A stretch of DNA of 64,000 nt. It comes from Laedolimicola ammoniilytica (GTDB taxonomy: Bacteria; Bacillota; Clostridia; Lachnospirales; Lachnospiraceae). Below, piece by piece: positions 35,089 through 45,180 of this stretch. Position numbers and translations under genes: made by a program. Under the pieces are notes generated by a model, which worked only from the letters and a program-made list of their open reading frames with translations, made no database searches and was not told the origin of the DNA. The stretch is taken from positions 1 through 64,000 of the forward strand of contig NZ_JAOQKC010000020.1 of the NCBI RefSeq assembly GCF_025567165.1. The letters are read 5' to 3'. Position 1 is the first letter of the stretch, and the number at the start of each line of letters is the position of its first letter.

Positions 35089-36902
35089 AAAACTGGCGCG
35101 ATGGAATTGCCGGTAAAGAATATGGTCGGTTTGAGGGCTATGGGGATATGCCTCCGGAAAAGAACGGAGACTATGCCTGGCTTATGCATATTCTTAAAAC
35201 TCTGAAGTCAAATGGCAAGGCTGCGGTTATTTTGCCTCATGGAGTCCTCTTCCGTGGAAACACAGAGGCTACCATCAGAGAAACTATTATAAAGAAGCAT
35301 TGGATCAAGGGTATCATCAGTCTTCCGGCAAACTTGTTTTATGGCACTGGAATAGCTGCATGTGTACTTGTGATTGATAAAGAAGGTGCTGCAAACCGAC
35401 AGGGCATCTTTATGATTGATGCCAGCCGTGGGTATGTTAAGGATGGCAATAAGAATCGTCTGAGAGAACGCGATATCTATAGAATCATTACTACCTTTAA
35501 TGAGCAGATTACTACAGATTCTAAGTATGCACGTTTCGTACCCAACGATGAAATTGAGAAGAAGAATGAGTATAACCTGAACATCACCCGTTATATTGAT
35601 TCCACAGATCCGGAGGATATTCAGGATATTTATGCTCATATTCATGGCGGCATTCCTGCGATTGACATCGACGGTCTATCTAAATACTGGAAAGTATTTC
35701 CTTCGCTGAAATCTGAGCTGCTGTCAGCTATTAGCGAAGAATACTACAACTTGAATGTTGAGCACGAAAGTATTCGAAAAACAATATATAAAAACACTGA
35801 ATTCTCGGAGTATGGTGAGAAACTCGACGAGGCATTTGCTGCATGGAAGGCAAAAGAATATCCGGTTCTTTCTGCCCTTAATGAAGAAGTGGTTGCAAGA
35901 GAGCTGATTGTAAGTCTTGCTGAAGATATCATTGCCGAATTTGAACACCTGACACTGATTGACAAATACGATGTATATCAGGTGTTGCTGGCCTATTGGA
36001 ATGAGGTCATGAACGATGATGTGTCACTTATCATAAGCGAACCGGATGGCTATACCAATGCCAGAGTGACAGACAATATCGAGGAAGAAATTACGCAGGG
36101 AAAGAATAAGGGTGAAATGAAGGTCACTGGATGGGAAGGTCGTTTGATCCCGAAATCTATCGTAATAGATGCCTTTTTCCGTGAAGAGAAGAATGCCATA
36201 GAAGAAGCCGAGATCATTGTTGCGGAGACGGAAGCTCAGCTTTCTGATCTGATTGAGAGTGCGGACGAAGAATCTGCTCTTGCTGATGTGGCTGAGAATG
36301 GAAAAGTTAAAGCAAAGGATATCGAAGTCAAAATTGTTGAGCTGACAAGCACGATTGAAACAGAGGAAACCATAGAGCTGGAAGTGATCCGCATGGATCT
36401 CCAGCTTGTAAATACGAAGAAGCGACTGGAAGCATACTTGGTGGGGCATCCACTTTGCAAGAGTGCAGTCAACGAAAATGGAAAAATCACAAAGAGCTCT
36501 ATTGACTATCGGTTACGTATTATTCGTACAGAAGAATGTGTACCTGAGAGCTTGCAGGATGACGTAAACCAGTTGAAGGGAGCTCTAGACCTTTGCGGGA
36601 AGGTATCTGATTACAATAAGATTGTTAAAGATCTAAACAAGGCTCTGGATGAAAAGTGCCGGGCAAGATATGAAAAATTCACAGATAATGAAATTTTAGA
36701 TCTGCTTGTGAACAAGAAGTGGTTTGATGGCATTTTCTCTGGTATCAGCGATTTGTATGCTGAGATTTCCCATCGCTTGACGAGTAGGATTATTGAACTT
36801 GCTGAGCGATACGAGGATACACTTCCAGAGCTTGACAAAGTCACTATTGAATATGAGACAAAGGTAAAGTCTCATCTGGAAAGGATGGGATTTAAATGGT
36901 AA
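35085..36902 (+). CDS. hsdM: Type I methyltransferase HsdM, C-terminal part
   Basis: 605 residues starting at the Met that follows NPPFS in intact proteins: MKNWRDGIAGKEYGRF, then GDYAWLMHILKTLKSNGKAA and VLPHGVLFRGNTE. The methyltransferase core continues to about residue 200. A long charged, partly coiled-coil extension follows, larger than in E. coli HsdM; together the two parts would make about 890 residues. Without frame restoration the catalytic domain is split exactly at motif IV. A reading error, a mutation or -1 slippage are all possible; the ATGA overlap would allow reinitiation and perhaps a two-chain enzyme. Confidence 0.85.
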   Translation: MKNWRDGIAGKEYGRFEGYGDMPPEKNGDYAWLMHILKTLKSNGKAAVILPHGVLFRGNTEATIRETIIKKHWIKGIISLPANLFYGTGIAACVLVIDKEGAANRQGIFMIDASRGYVKDGNKNRLRERDIYRIITTFNEQITTDSKYARFVPNDEIEKKNEYNLNITRYIDSTDPEDIQDIYAHIHGGIPAIDIDGLSKYWKVFPSLKSELLSAISEEYYNLNVEHESIRKTIYKNTEFSEYGEKLDEAFAAWKAKEYPVLSALNEEVVARELIVSLAEDIIAEFEHLTLIDKYDVYQVLLAYWNEVMNDDVSLIISEPDGYTNARVTDNIEEEITQGKNKGEMKVTGWEGRLIPKSIVIDAFFREEKNAIEEAEIIVAETEAQLSDLIESADEESALADVAENGKVKAKDIEVKIVELTSTIETEETIELEVIRMDLQLVNTKKRLEAYLVGHPLCKSAVNENGKITKSSIDYRLRIIRTEECVPESLQDDVNQLKGALDLCGKVSDYNKIVKDLNKALDEKCRARYEKFTDNEILDLLVNKKWFDGIFSGISDLYAEISHRLTSRIIELAERYEDTLPELDKVTIEYETKVKSHLERMGFKW

Positions 36903-38143
36903 ATGAAATTTTAAGAACAGATATTCCGGATGACTGGAATATTAAGAAACTTGAGCCAGATGTTGGATTTGTTAGAAGTGGGAAACGCTTACCAAAAGGA
37001 TATTACGTAACTCCGATACCTACACAACATCCATATATTAGAGTTGCAGATATGAGACCAGGGTATGTGGACGTTGATGGACTAATGTATGTCCCGGACG
37101 AAGCCTACTTTCGGATACAAAAATATAGAATATATAGAGATGATATTTATATTTCTGTTGCTGGAACACTTGGTATTGTGGGGCAGATATCGGATTATCT
37201 TGATGGAGCTAATCTAACAGAAAATGCAAATAGAATTACAGACATTAAATGCAATATAAAGTTTTTAATGTATTGGTTAATGAGCTCAAAGATTCAAGGA
37301 CTGATTAATCAGACGCAAACATTGGGAGCACAACCCAAGTTGGCTTTAACACGAATTAGAAACTTTCCAATCATCCTTCCTCCAATAGAAGAACAAGAGC
37401 AAATTGCTGAGGTATTGTGTAATGTAGACACTCTTATCTCTAATTTACGAAAACTCATTCGTAAGAAAAAGGATATTCGCCAAGGAACAATGCAAATGCT
37501 TGTAACCGGTAAGAAACGGCTGGATGGTTTTTCGGGAGATTGGGTAAAAATTAATCTGGCGAAAAACTCAAGGCTTAAAGCGCGTATAGGTTGGCAGGGA
37601 TTAACTACAGCTGAATATTTGGATGAAGGTTATTCTTATTTGATTACAGGCACGGATTTTAAAGATGGTCGCATCAATTGGAATGGTTGTCATTACGTGA
37701 ATTATGACAGATACGTGCAAGACCCAAACATTCAAGTCTCAAATGGCGATCTTCTTCTTACAAAAGATGGCACCATAGGTAAGGTTGCGTACATATCAGA
37801 TTTAAATAGACCGGCAACATTAAACAGCGGTGTATTTGTTGTGAAGCCGATAACTGATGCGTATACAGCTCATTTCATGTTTTATGTGCTGGAATCTTCA
37901 GTATTTAAAGAATTTCTTCAGCAGTTGTCGGCAGGATCAACGATTAATCACTTATATCAGAAGGATCTTGTAAAGTTCGATTTGTATGTTCCGCCTACTA
38001 CAGAAGAACAAGAAGCTATTACTGGTATCCTTTTCGATATGGATTTGGATATCTACAAACTCGAAGAAAAACTATCGAAATATCAGAAAATAATGCAAGG
38101 TATGATGGAAGAATTGCTGACCGGCAAGGTCAGATTAGTGTAA
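36896..38143 (+). CDS. hsdS: Type I specificity subunit HsdS
   Basis: 415 residues with two target-recognition domains (about 10-160 and 205-360), each followed by a conserved helical spacer: LPPIEEQEQIAEVLCNVD and VPPTTEEQEAITGILFDMD. KLALTRIRNFPI is a typical end of the first recognition domain. HsdS sets the bipartite DNA target of the complex. It overlaps the hsdM end by 7 bp and stops 15 bp before hsdR. Confidence 0.95.
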   Translation: MVNEILRTDIPDDWNIKKLEPDVGFVRSGKRLPKGYYVTPIPTQHPYIRVADMRPGYVDVDGLMYVPDEAYFRIQKYRIYRDDIYISVAGTLGIVGQISDYLDGANLTENANRITDIKCNIKFLMYWLMSSKIQGLINQTQTLGAQPKLALTRIRNFPIILPPIEEQEQIAEVLCNVDTLISNLRKLIRKKKDIRQGTMQMLVTGKKRLDGFSGDWVKINLAKNSRLKARIGWQGLTTAEYLDEGYSYLITGTDFKDGRINWNGCHYVNYDRYVQDPNIQVSNGDLLLTKDGTIGKVAYISDLNRPATLNSGVFVVKPITDAYTAHFMFYVLESSVFKEFLQQLSAGSTINHLYQKDLVKFDLYVPPTTEEQEAITGILFDMDLDIYKLEEKLSKYQKIMQGMMEELLTGKVRLV

Positions 38144-38158
38144 GGAGGTGCCTGTCAG

Positions 38159-41100
38159 ATGAGTATTGGCGATGCCGAAATTAAAACACAGGAAAGAGTG
38201 CTCCGCTTCTTTAAAGATCCGGAGACCTTGGGCTACCAGTATATTGGTAACCTGTCAGATTATCAGAATAAGAACATCAAAGAAGATCGTCTGCGCCAGT
38301 ATCTTCGACTGAAGGGCTATGCAGACAAGCTGATTGATGCTGCTGTTATGCAGCTTCAGCAGGAAGCTGGGAATCTTTCGCGTGGGGTTTATGACGCCAA
38401 TAAGACTGTATATTCACGGCTGAAGTATGGCATTTCAGTCAGCGAGAGTCCAGAAAAACCTCCGGTGACGGTAGAGCTCATTGATGAGGCTAATCCGTTG
38501 AATAACGACTTTGCCGTCGCCGAGGAAGTGACGGTCGTTGAGCAATCAGAAAAGAGACCAGATCTTGTTGTTTATTTGAATGGAATAGCGGTGGCTGTTA
38601 TCGAGCTGAAGCGAAGCAGTATCTCCGTCTCTGAGGGTATTCGACAGAATCTGACGAACCAGAAGAATTCATTTATACAGAGCTTCTTTACCACGATGCA
38701 GTTTTGTATGGCAGGAAACGAATCGGAAGGACTGCGCTATGGAACGCTTCTGACAGGCGAGAAGTTCTACATGGAGTGGAAAGATGATGGCTTTAAGGAA
38801 CATGAGGACGAACGTGATCCTGTTGATGTTCGTATCAGTGAAACATGTGCAGGTATCGAGAATAAACTTCGTAGACAGATTTATGCCATGTTTGATAAGG
38901 AACGGTTCATTGATCTTATCATGAATTTTGTCGTCTTCGATAAAGGCATCAAAAAGGTATGCCGATACAATCAGTATTTTGGTATCAAACGCACTCAACA
39001 AAGGCTCAATAATCTGAGACCGGAGCTTCATGATCCTAATAGGGATCCGAATAAGCCACTGGGTGGCATTTTGTGGCATACGCAAGGCTCAGGTAAGACT
39101 TTGACGATGGTATGGCTTGCTAAGTGGATTCTGACGCATTGGGCGGAGCTTAATGCTCGTGTCCTTATCGTGACAGACCGAGATGAATTAGATGAGCAAA
39201 TAGAAAAAACATTTACTGGGGTGGATGAGAATATCGTTCGAACTAAGAGTGGTAAGGACTTGCTGAATCGTCTGAATGTATACGATGATTCGCTGATCTG
39301 TTCCCTGGTACATAAGTTTGGCCGTCGTGGCGGAGAAGCAACAGAAAATGACTATGATAAGTATATTGAAGAGCTGAAAGCCTCCCTCCCTGCTGATTTT
39401 GAGGCAAAGGGGAATCTTGTAGTATTTGTTGATGAATGCCACAGAACACAGTCCGGAAAGCTCCATACTGCGATGACGACTATCATGCCAAATGCTGTAT
39501 TTATCGGCTTTACCGGAACTCCATTACTGAAGAAGGATAAAAAGATCAGCATTGAAGTGTTCGGTACCTATATCCATGCCTATAAATACAATGAAGGTGT
39601 GGCCGACGGTGTCGTGCTGGATTTGCGTTATGAATACCGTGATGTTCCGCAGGATTTGTCGTCACAGGATCGTGTTGACCAGTGGTTTGACATAAAGACC
39701 AGAGGTCTCTCTTCTCGTTCTAAGGCAAAGCTCAAGGAGAAGTGGGGCACGATGCAGAAGGTATATAGCTCCCGCTCTCGTCTTGAAAAAGTGGCGTGGG
39801 ACATCATTCAGGACTTTAATATGAAGCCGCGTTTGATGGATGGAAACGGTAATGCGATTCTTGTAGCTGATGGTATTCCTACAGCTTGTAAGTATTACGA
39901 AATTTTTCAACAGATGGGCTTTAAGAAGTGCGCTATCATATCTTCCTATACTCCTAACAAGGGAGAATTGCGAACTGACACCGTCAGAGATGAGGATGAT
40001 ACTGAAACCTTCCTCAAATACGAGACGTATTTGAAGATGCTGGGGCTTGATCCGTCTGACCTTCCGAACGCAGGGTCGGTTCAGGCTAAGGTTGAGGAAT
40101 TTGAAAAGGAGGCAAAGCGGAAGTTTGTGGAGGAGCCTGCAAATATGAAGCTCCTTATTGTCGTGGATAAGCTGCTCACCGGGTTTGATGCGCCTCCTTG
40201 TACCTACCTTTACATCGACAAGAAGATGCAAGATCACGGCCTGTTTCAGGCGATATGCCGCGTCAACCGTCTTGATGATGATAGTAAGGACTTCGGCTAT
40301 ATCGTAGATTACAAGCAGCTGTTTGGACAGCTCCAGACAGCAATGAAGGACTATACTTCCGGTGCTTTTGAAGGATATGCTCCGGAGGATGTAAAAGGAC
40401 TTGTTAAGGATCGCCATGATGCTACTGTATCCTATTTTGAGGAAGTGTATGATGCGGTTGAGGAACTTTGTGAAGGTGTCGAGGAGCCTCGTGGTGAGAT
40501 CCAATACATCCATTATTTTTGTGGTGTCTCCGGTCAATCGGAAGAGAGTGACGAGATATACGTTCGCCTACGAGACAAGCTGTACAGGTTGATCAGCAGC
40601 CTTGTTAGGGCGTTTGCAGAGGCAAAGCCTTATCTGGTTGATGATATTTCATCCGGAAAGTTGAATGAGTACGAAAAAAAAGTTACTTTTTACATTGAAT
40701 TGAAAAAGACCATAGGCACTGCTAGCGGTGATTTTCTTGATCTAAAAGCTTATGAACCTGATATGCGGAAGATGATCGATAACTATATCACAGCAGCAGA
40801 TGCAGAGAAGATTGGCGATTTTGATGATCTTACTCTGCTGGATTTCGTAATAAAGCAAGGCGAAACACTTACTGGTGAAGGCGATACCGGCCACAAGGAA
40901 GGGGCAGCAGAGACTATCGAGAATAACATTCGTAAGAAGGTTATCGAAAAGGTTACTGTCAATCCGCGCTACTATGCAAAGATGTCAGAAATCCTTGATA
41001 AGCTCATCGAAGAACGTAAGCAGGGAGTTCTTGACTACGCTGAGATGCTTGAAAAATATATAAAGTTAGCCAAGGATGTTGATTGCCCGGAGGATAACGA

Positions 41101-41338
41101 TAAATATCCGGAAAGCATTCGTAAGAGTAAGGCGCTCATGGCCATTTATGACAATATCGGAGAGGATGAGAAACTTGTTATTCGAATTCACAAGGCCGTG
41201 AAAAAGCAAGCACTGTCTGGCTTTAGGGATAATCAGGTAGTAGTCAGAAGAATCAAAAAGGCTCTTTTTGAGATTTTGGGTGATGATTCTGAGGTGGAGC
41301 GCATCTATAAGATCATTGAGAAGCAGGAGGAGTATTAA
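38159..41338 (+). CDS. hsdR: Type I restriction endonuclease subunit HsdR
   Basis: 1059 residues. The N-terminal PD-(D/E)xK nuclease has RPDLVVYLNG with Asp135 and IELKRS with Glu149 and Lys151. An SF2 translocase follows: HTQGSGKTLTM (Walker A), VVFVDECHRTQSGK (motif II), GFTGTPLL (motif III) and FQAICRVNRLDD (motif VI). The C-terminal helical region binds HsdM. It translocates and cuts unmodified DNA. An AGGAGGTG site precedes the start. All catalytic residues I look for are present. Confidence 0.96.
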   Translation: MSIGDAEIKTQERVLRFFKDPETLGYQYIGNLSDYQNKNIKEDRLRQYLRLKGYADKLIDAAVMQLQQEAGNLSRGVYDANKTVYSRLKYGISVSESPEKPPVTVELIDEANPLNNDFAVAEEVTVVEQSEKRPDLVVYLNGIAVAVIELKRSSISVSEGIRQNLTNQKNSFIQSFFTTMQFCMAGNESEGLRYGTLLTGEKFYMEWKDDGFKEHEDERDPVDVRISETCAGIENKLRRQIYAMFDKERFIDLIMNFVVFDKGIKKVCRYNQYFGIKRTQQRLNNLRPELHDPNRDPNKPLGGILWHTQGSGKTLTMVWLAKWILTHWAELNARVLIVTDRDELDEQIEKTFTGVDENIVRTKSGKDLLNRLNVYDDSLICSLVHKFGRRGGEATENDYDKYIEELKASLPADFEAKGNLVVFVDECHRTQSGKLHTAMTTIMPNAVFIGFTGTPLLKKDKKISIEVFGTYIHAYKYNEGVADGVVLDLRYEYRDVPQDLSSQDRVDQWFDIKTRGLSSRSKAKLKEKWGTMQKVYSSRSRLEKVAWDIIQDFNMKPRLMDGNGNAILVADGIPTACKYYEIFQQMGFKKCAIISSYTPNKGELRTDTVRDEDDTETFLKYETYLKMLGLDPSDLPNAGSVQAKVEEFEKEAKRKFVEEPANMKLLIVVDKLLTGFDAPPCTYLYIDKKMQDHGLFQAICRVNRLDDDSKDFGYIVDYKQLFGQLQTAMKDYTSGAFEGYAPEDVKGLVKDRHDATVSYFEEVYDAVEELCEGVEEPRGEIQYIHYFCGVSGQSEESDEIYVRLRDKLYRLISSLVRAFAEAKPYLVDDISSGKLNEYEKKVTFYIELKKTIGTASGDFLDLKAYEPDMRKMIDNYITAADAEKIGDFDDLTLLDFVIKQGETLTGEGDTGHKEGAAETIENNIRKKVIEKVTVNPRYYAKMSEILDKLIEERKQGVLDYAEMLEKYIKLAKDVDCPEDNDKYPESIRKSKALMAIYDNIGEDEKLVIRIHKAVKKQALSGFRDNQVVVRRIKKALFEILGDDSEVERIYKIIEKQEEY

Positions 41339-43893
41339 TGCGCATTGTCATTTCTGGGATTCCGATTGATGTGCAAAAAAAGAATATAAAGAATATGCAC
41401 CTTCAGGTGAAACCACCGGATGGACATGTGGTAATTTCTGCGCCTTTAGCTGTTGATGATAAAGCAATAGAAGCTTATGCCAGAACTCAACTTGGCTTTA
41501 TCAAAAAGTCTATCGCTCAATTTCAAGATCAGCCAAGGGCATCAAAACGGCAGTATGTTTCCGGTGAGACGATGTATATCTGGGGAAAACAATATTTTCT
41601 TGTATTCACGCCAGACAATCAAAAGAACAGCTTCGAGATTCAGAACCAGAATATCGTCTTATCCATGAATACTAAGAGTACCGTGAAACAGCGAGATGCT
41701 TATGTGAAAGAAGAATATCGGAAAATTCTAAAGGAAGAAATAGAAAAATGTCTGCCTAAGTGGGAGGCACAGACGGGACTTAAATGTGATTCTTGGCAAA
41801 CGAAATACATGATCACAAAATGGGGAGCATGCAGTACAGATAAAAAGAAACTGTGGTTCAACTTGCAGCTTGTCCAGAAGCCGCATGCGTGCCTTGATTA
41901 TGTTATTTTGCATGAATTGACGCACTTGTTAACAAGAAAACACGACGTCACATTCATTGCACATATGGATAAGTATATGCCCAACTGGCGAGAGGTTCGT
42001 AAGGAGCTCAACGACAGCAGGCTGGATTATTATGAGGCACAGGATGAGAGCCCTCTTCAAAAACTGATTGATCAGTCACGTTACGATGACATCCGAGATG
42101 CTGCTATTGCCTTCATTCAGGAAGAGCAATCAGGGGATGCTAAGAAATCGTCGGTCATTGATGCGGAAATCGAAAATGTTATTCATATTGAACAGCCGGA
42201 AGAGGGAATAATTGCATTTGATGTTATTGCATCATGTGATGTTGAAATGCCGCCTGTTTCTAGAAAAGGATACTTTATTGAGCGGTGGCTGAAAATCCAT
42301 TGTCAGGTCACACTCGGTATTGACATGAGTGGCTTTCGTATCATGGCAGTTGGAGATTGTGAACCTCAGGAAGAATCTGATAATGATCGTCTTTCCGGGG
42401 AACTTGTGCCGCTCATTTCTCGTGATCAGTTTGAGTATGAGGCTGAAAAGTTCCTAGCGAGATATTGCCCTGAAACTTTAGACAAACCGATCAGAGTTCC
42501 GATTGAAAAAGTGGCCAGTGATATGAAGTTGCAGGTCATAGAAGATATTCCGTTGTCGGATGATCTTGCTTATTTTGGAACTGTTATCTTTGATAATGGA
42601 AATGTTCTTGATAAACATCGCAAGATTACAATTCGCAATGCTAAACGTGGAACAATATACCTTGATCCTCGTGTCTCCTATGAACGGTCTGTAGGGACAA
42701 AGCGTACTACTCTGGCTCATGAATGCTTCCATTGGTATCGCCATCAGCCTTATCATGTGTTGATGAAAATGATAGGTGCTAACGATAATCTTGGAATGGC
42801 TATCCAGTGTCAAATAGCTGCAAATAACACAGATTCAGATAAATGGAAGGCTGTAGATTGGATGGAGTGGCAAGCGAAAGGTGTTGCTCCCAGAATTTTA
42901 ATGCCTGAAAAAACGACTCGCATGAAGGTGGACGAATTGCTTTCAGAGTATGGTGGTTCTGAAAAAGCAAGTATTATAGACTACGAGAATGTAATAGATG
43001 AGCTAGCGGAATTGTTCGACGTGTCGAGGCAGGCTGCAAAAGTTCGACTGATTGAGTTAGGCTATTCAAAGGCTGAAGGTGTATACCCATTCGTAGATGG
43101 AAAGTATATTTGTGGGTATTCATTTAAAATAGGAACATTGAAGAAAAACCAGACTTTTACAATTCCCTATGCAGACTTGTTCAAGGCTTACTGCTTCGAT
43201 CGTAAATTTAAAAAGCTAATTGACAGCGGACAGTTTGTTTTTGTAGACCGTCACCTTGTAGTCAATAATAAGAAGTATGTAGGACACGATCAAGGCGGAA
43301 ATGCCACGCTATCAGGGTACGCGCTCTCTCATATGGATGAGTGCTGCGTAGTTTTTTCGAAGGGATATAGCTATCAATCGAAATACCAAGGCGCGAGATA
43401 TTACATACAGTTCATGAGAAACTCCGCTCCGGTTGAAAATCAGATAGAGTATTCCTTTGAATTCAATACGCACAACAAGGCGCTTCTTGAGCAGATTAAG
43501 AATGCAAAGCGCCGCTCTGAAGCATTGCGCAGATATCCCGGTTCTTTTGCGGAGACGCTGGTCGCATTACAAAAAGAGAGAAAACTCTCAAATAGGCAAT
43601 TGGCAGATGCCTCCCTTGTTGGTGAAAAGACCATTCAGCGGTTAAGAAATGATGAGGAATACCCGACTTCAGTTCAGACAGTTTTGGCATTATGCATAGG
43701 GTTGAAGCTGCCCCTACCAGAGGCTGAGATGTTTCTTGGTAAAACAGATTTTAAATTGAATTCTATGAAAAAGGAAGGTTATGTTTATCAATGTGTTTTA
43801 GCAGCTTGCACTGAGAATTCGATTTATGAAATAAATGAGATGCTCAAAGAAAATGGAATTACACCTTTGGGAAGTGATCCATTATTGCAGTAA
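41338..43893 (+). CDS. Fusion of YgjP-like and ImmA/IrrE-like metallopeptidases with an HTH
   Basis: 851 residues in one uninterrupted frame; its ATG shares the last A of the hsdR TAA stop, so translation is coupled. Residues 1-230 form a YgjP/DUF45-type zinc peptidase, with KWGACSTDKK and HELTH at 192-196 and His202 as the probable third ligand. Residues about 370-560 resemble ImmA/IrrE peptidases, with TTLAHECFHWYRHQ, the second HExxH at 461-465. Residues about 733-797 form an Xre-type HTH (LSNRQLADASLVGEKTIQRL). YgjP-like proteins often accompany type I systems alone; ImmA-type proteins cleave repressors. Having both in one chain suggests proteolytic control of restriction. No signal peptide. 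Confidence 0.88.
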   Translation: MRIVISGIPIDVQKKNIKNMHLQVKPPDGHVVISAPLAVDDKAIEAYARTQLGFIKKSIAQFQDQPRASKRQYVSGETMYIWGKQYFLVFTPDNQKNSFEIQNQNIVLSMNTKSTVKQRDAYVKEEYRKILKEEIEKCLPKWEAQTGLKCDSWQTKYMITKWGACSTDKKKLWFNLQLVQKPHACLDYVILHELTHLLTRKHDVTFIAHMDKYMPNWREVRKELNDSRLDYYEAQDESPLQKLIDQSRYDDIRDAAIAFIQEEQSGDAKKSSVIDAEIENVIHIEQPEEGIIAFDVIASCDVEMPPVSRKGYFIERWLKIHCQVTLGIDMSGFRIMAVGDCEPQEESDNDRLSGELVPLISRDQFEYEAEKFLARYCPETLDKPIRVPIEKVASDMKLQVIEDIPLSDDLAYFGTVIFDNGNVLDKHRKITIRNAKRGTIYLDPRVSYERSVGTKRTTLAHECFHWYRHQPYHVLMKMIGANDNLGMAIQCQIAANNTDSDKWKAVDWMEWQAKGVAPRILMPEKTTRMKVDELLSEYGGSEKASIIDYENVIDELAELFDVSRQAAKVRLIELGYSKAEGVYPFVDGKYICGYSFKIGTLKKNQTFTIPYADLFKAYCFDRKFKKLIDSGQFVFVDRHLVVNNKKYVGHDQGGNATLSGYALSHMDECCVVFSKGYSYQSKYQGARYYIQFMRNSAPVENQIEYSFEFNTHNKALLEQIKNAKRRSEALRRYPGSFAETLVALQKERKLSNRQLADASLVGEKTIQRLRNDEEYPTSVQTVLALCIGLKLPLPEAEMFLGKTDFKLNSMKKEGYVYQCVLAACTENSIYEINEMLKENGITPLGSDPLLQ

Positions 43894-43945
43894 TACAAGG
43901 AGAGCATGTAAGTTTAGAGGCGAGTCAGAAAGGGAGGCGCTTCAT

Positions 43946-44980
43946 TTGGCAAAGAAAAAAGACGAAATAATCATTCGTTCCAGCGCAGCGGAATACTTAA
44001 CCTATGTTGCCTCTGTTGGTGATCAGCAGGACAGCATTGAGATGCGCTACGAGGATGAGAATATATGGCTGACGCAGAAGATGATGGCCACACTGTATGA
44101 TGTGGATGTTCGAACCATAAATTACCATGTCAAAAAAATTTTTAGTGACAGTGAATTGCAAGAAGCGGCAGTTATCCGAAAATTTCGGATAACTGCTGCT
44201 GATGGAAAAAGCTATAGCACAAATCATTACTCCTTGGAGATGATCATTGCTGTAGGTTTTAAGGTCAATTCTGAGCGTGCGGTACAGTTCCGTAAATGGG
44301 TCAATCAGATTGCAAAGAACTACACCATCAAAGGCTGGGTCATGGATGATGAACGGTTGAAACGCGGAACCTATCTGACGGAAAAGTATTTCGATGAGCA
44401 ATTGGAGCGCATTCGTGAGATTCGGGCAAGCGAAAGAAAATTTTATCAGAAGATCACGGATCTGTATGCTACAGCCGTTGATTACGATAAAAATTCTGCA
44501 ACCACGAGAAGATTTTATGCGACCGTTCAGAACAAAATGCATTATGCAGTTCATGGTCATACGGCAGCGGAGCTGATCGTGGAAAGGGCCGATCATACAA
44601 AGGAGCACATGGGATTAACCACCTGGGCAGATGCTCCGGAAGGAAAGATTAAGAAAAGTGATGTTACGGTTGCTAAGAATTATTTGAGTCAGAATGAAAT
44701 GAAGCAACTGAACCGCATGGTTACGGCATACCTGGATTTTGCGGAAAACATGACGTTAAGGCATATTCCCCTTACAATGCAGGATTGGGAAAAAAGGCTT
44801 AATAGCTTTATCGAAATGTTTGATTATGGCATTTTACAGGATGCGGGGAAGGTGACGGCTGAAATTGCAAAGCTTCATGCAGAAACAGAATTTGAAAAAT
44901 ACCGTGTCATTCAGGATCGATTGTTTATGTCCGATTTTGATAAGTACATGCTTGAATTAGAGGAAAACGCAAAAAATTAG
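43946..44980 (+). CDS. rhuM: RhuM-family protein
   Basis: 344 residues from a TTG at 43946, chosen because AGGGAGG (43931-43937) lies 8 nt upstream; the open frame reaches back into the preceding gene. It has the RhuM/virulence-protein pattern: EMRYEDENIWLTQKMMATLY, VRTINYHVKKIFSD, TNHYSLEMIIAVGFKVNSER, RKWVNQIAKNYTIKGWVMDD. RhuM proteins are often encoded inside type I restriction operons; the N-terminal part resembles a DNA-binding domain. The molecular role is not established. It is the last gene of the hsd operon. Confidence 0.88.
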   Translation: MAKKKDEIIIRSSAAEYLTYVASVGDQQDSIEMRYEDENIWLTQKMMATLYDVDVRTINYHVKKIFSDSELQEAAVIRKFRITAADGKSYSTNHYSLEMIIAVGFKVNSERAVQFRKWVNQIAKNYTIKGWVMDDERLKRGTYLTEKYFDEQLERIREIRASERKFYQKITDLYATAVDYDKNSATTRRFYATVQNKMHYAVHGHTAAELIVERADHTKEHMGLTTWADAPEGKIKKSDVTVAKNYLSQNEMKQLNRMVTAYLDFAENMTLRHIPLTMQDWEKRLNSFIEMFDYGILQDAGKVTAEIAKLHAETEFEKYRVIQDRLFMSDFDKYMLELEENAKN

Positions 44981-44986
44981 AAATAT

Positions 44987-45176
44987 GACGGCAAAATGCG
45001 ACGGCACTCTTCAAAAATGACGGCAAAAAGTGCCGTCAAATTCAAAAAAGTGACGGCAGAAAATGCCGTCATTCACAAAAAGCAGAAAATCATGACGGCA
45101 AAAAGTGCCGTCAAATCCAAAAAGTGGCGGCAAAAAATGCCGTCATATATTAAAAGTGACGGCAAAATCTGCCGTC
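44987..45176 (+). repeat. Array of GACGGCA-n5-TGCCGTC hairpins
   Basis: Five complete palindromes with 7-8-bp stems and 5-base loops start at 45019, 45052, 45094, 45126 (first base G for A's partner changed) and 45158; two half-units (GACGGCA at 44987 and 45000) precede them. Spacing is 33, 42, 32 and 32 bases. Arms are nearly invariant while spacers vary. The array begins 6 bases after the rhuM stop. It is not CRISPR: the units are palindromic and the gaps far too short. It could be a processing or terminator-like 3' UTR, a protein-binding array or a REP cluster. Confidence 0.85.
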
Positions 45177-45180
45177 ATTT

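Noticed and set aside
44987..45176. CRISPR array
   Set aside because: Units are short palindromes, spacers are only about 13-23 bases and no cas genes are present.
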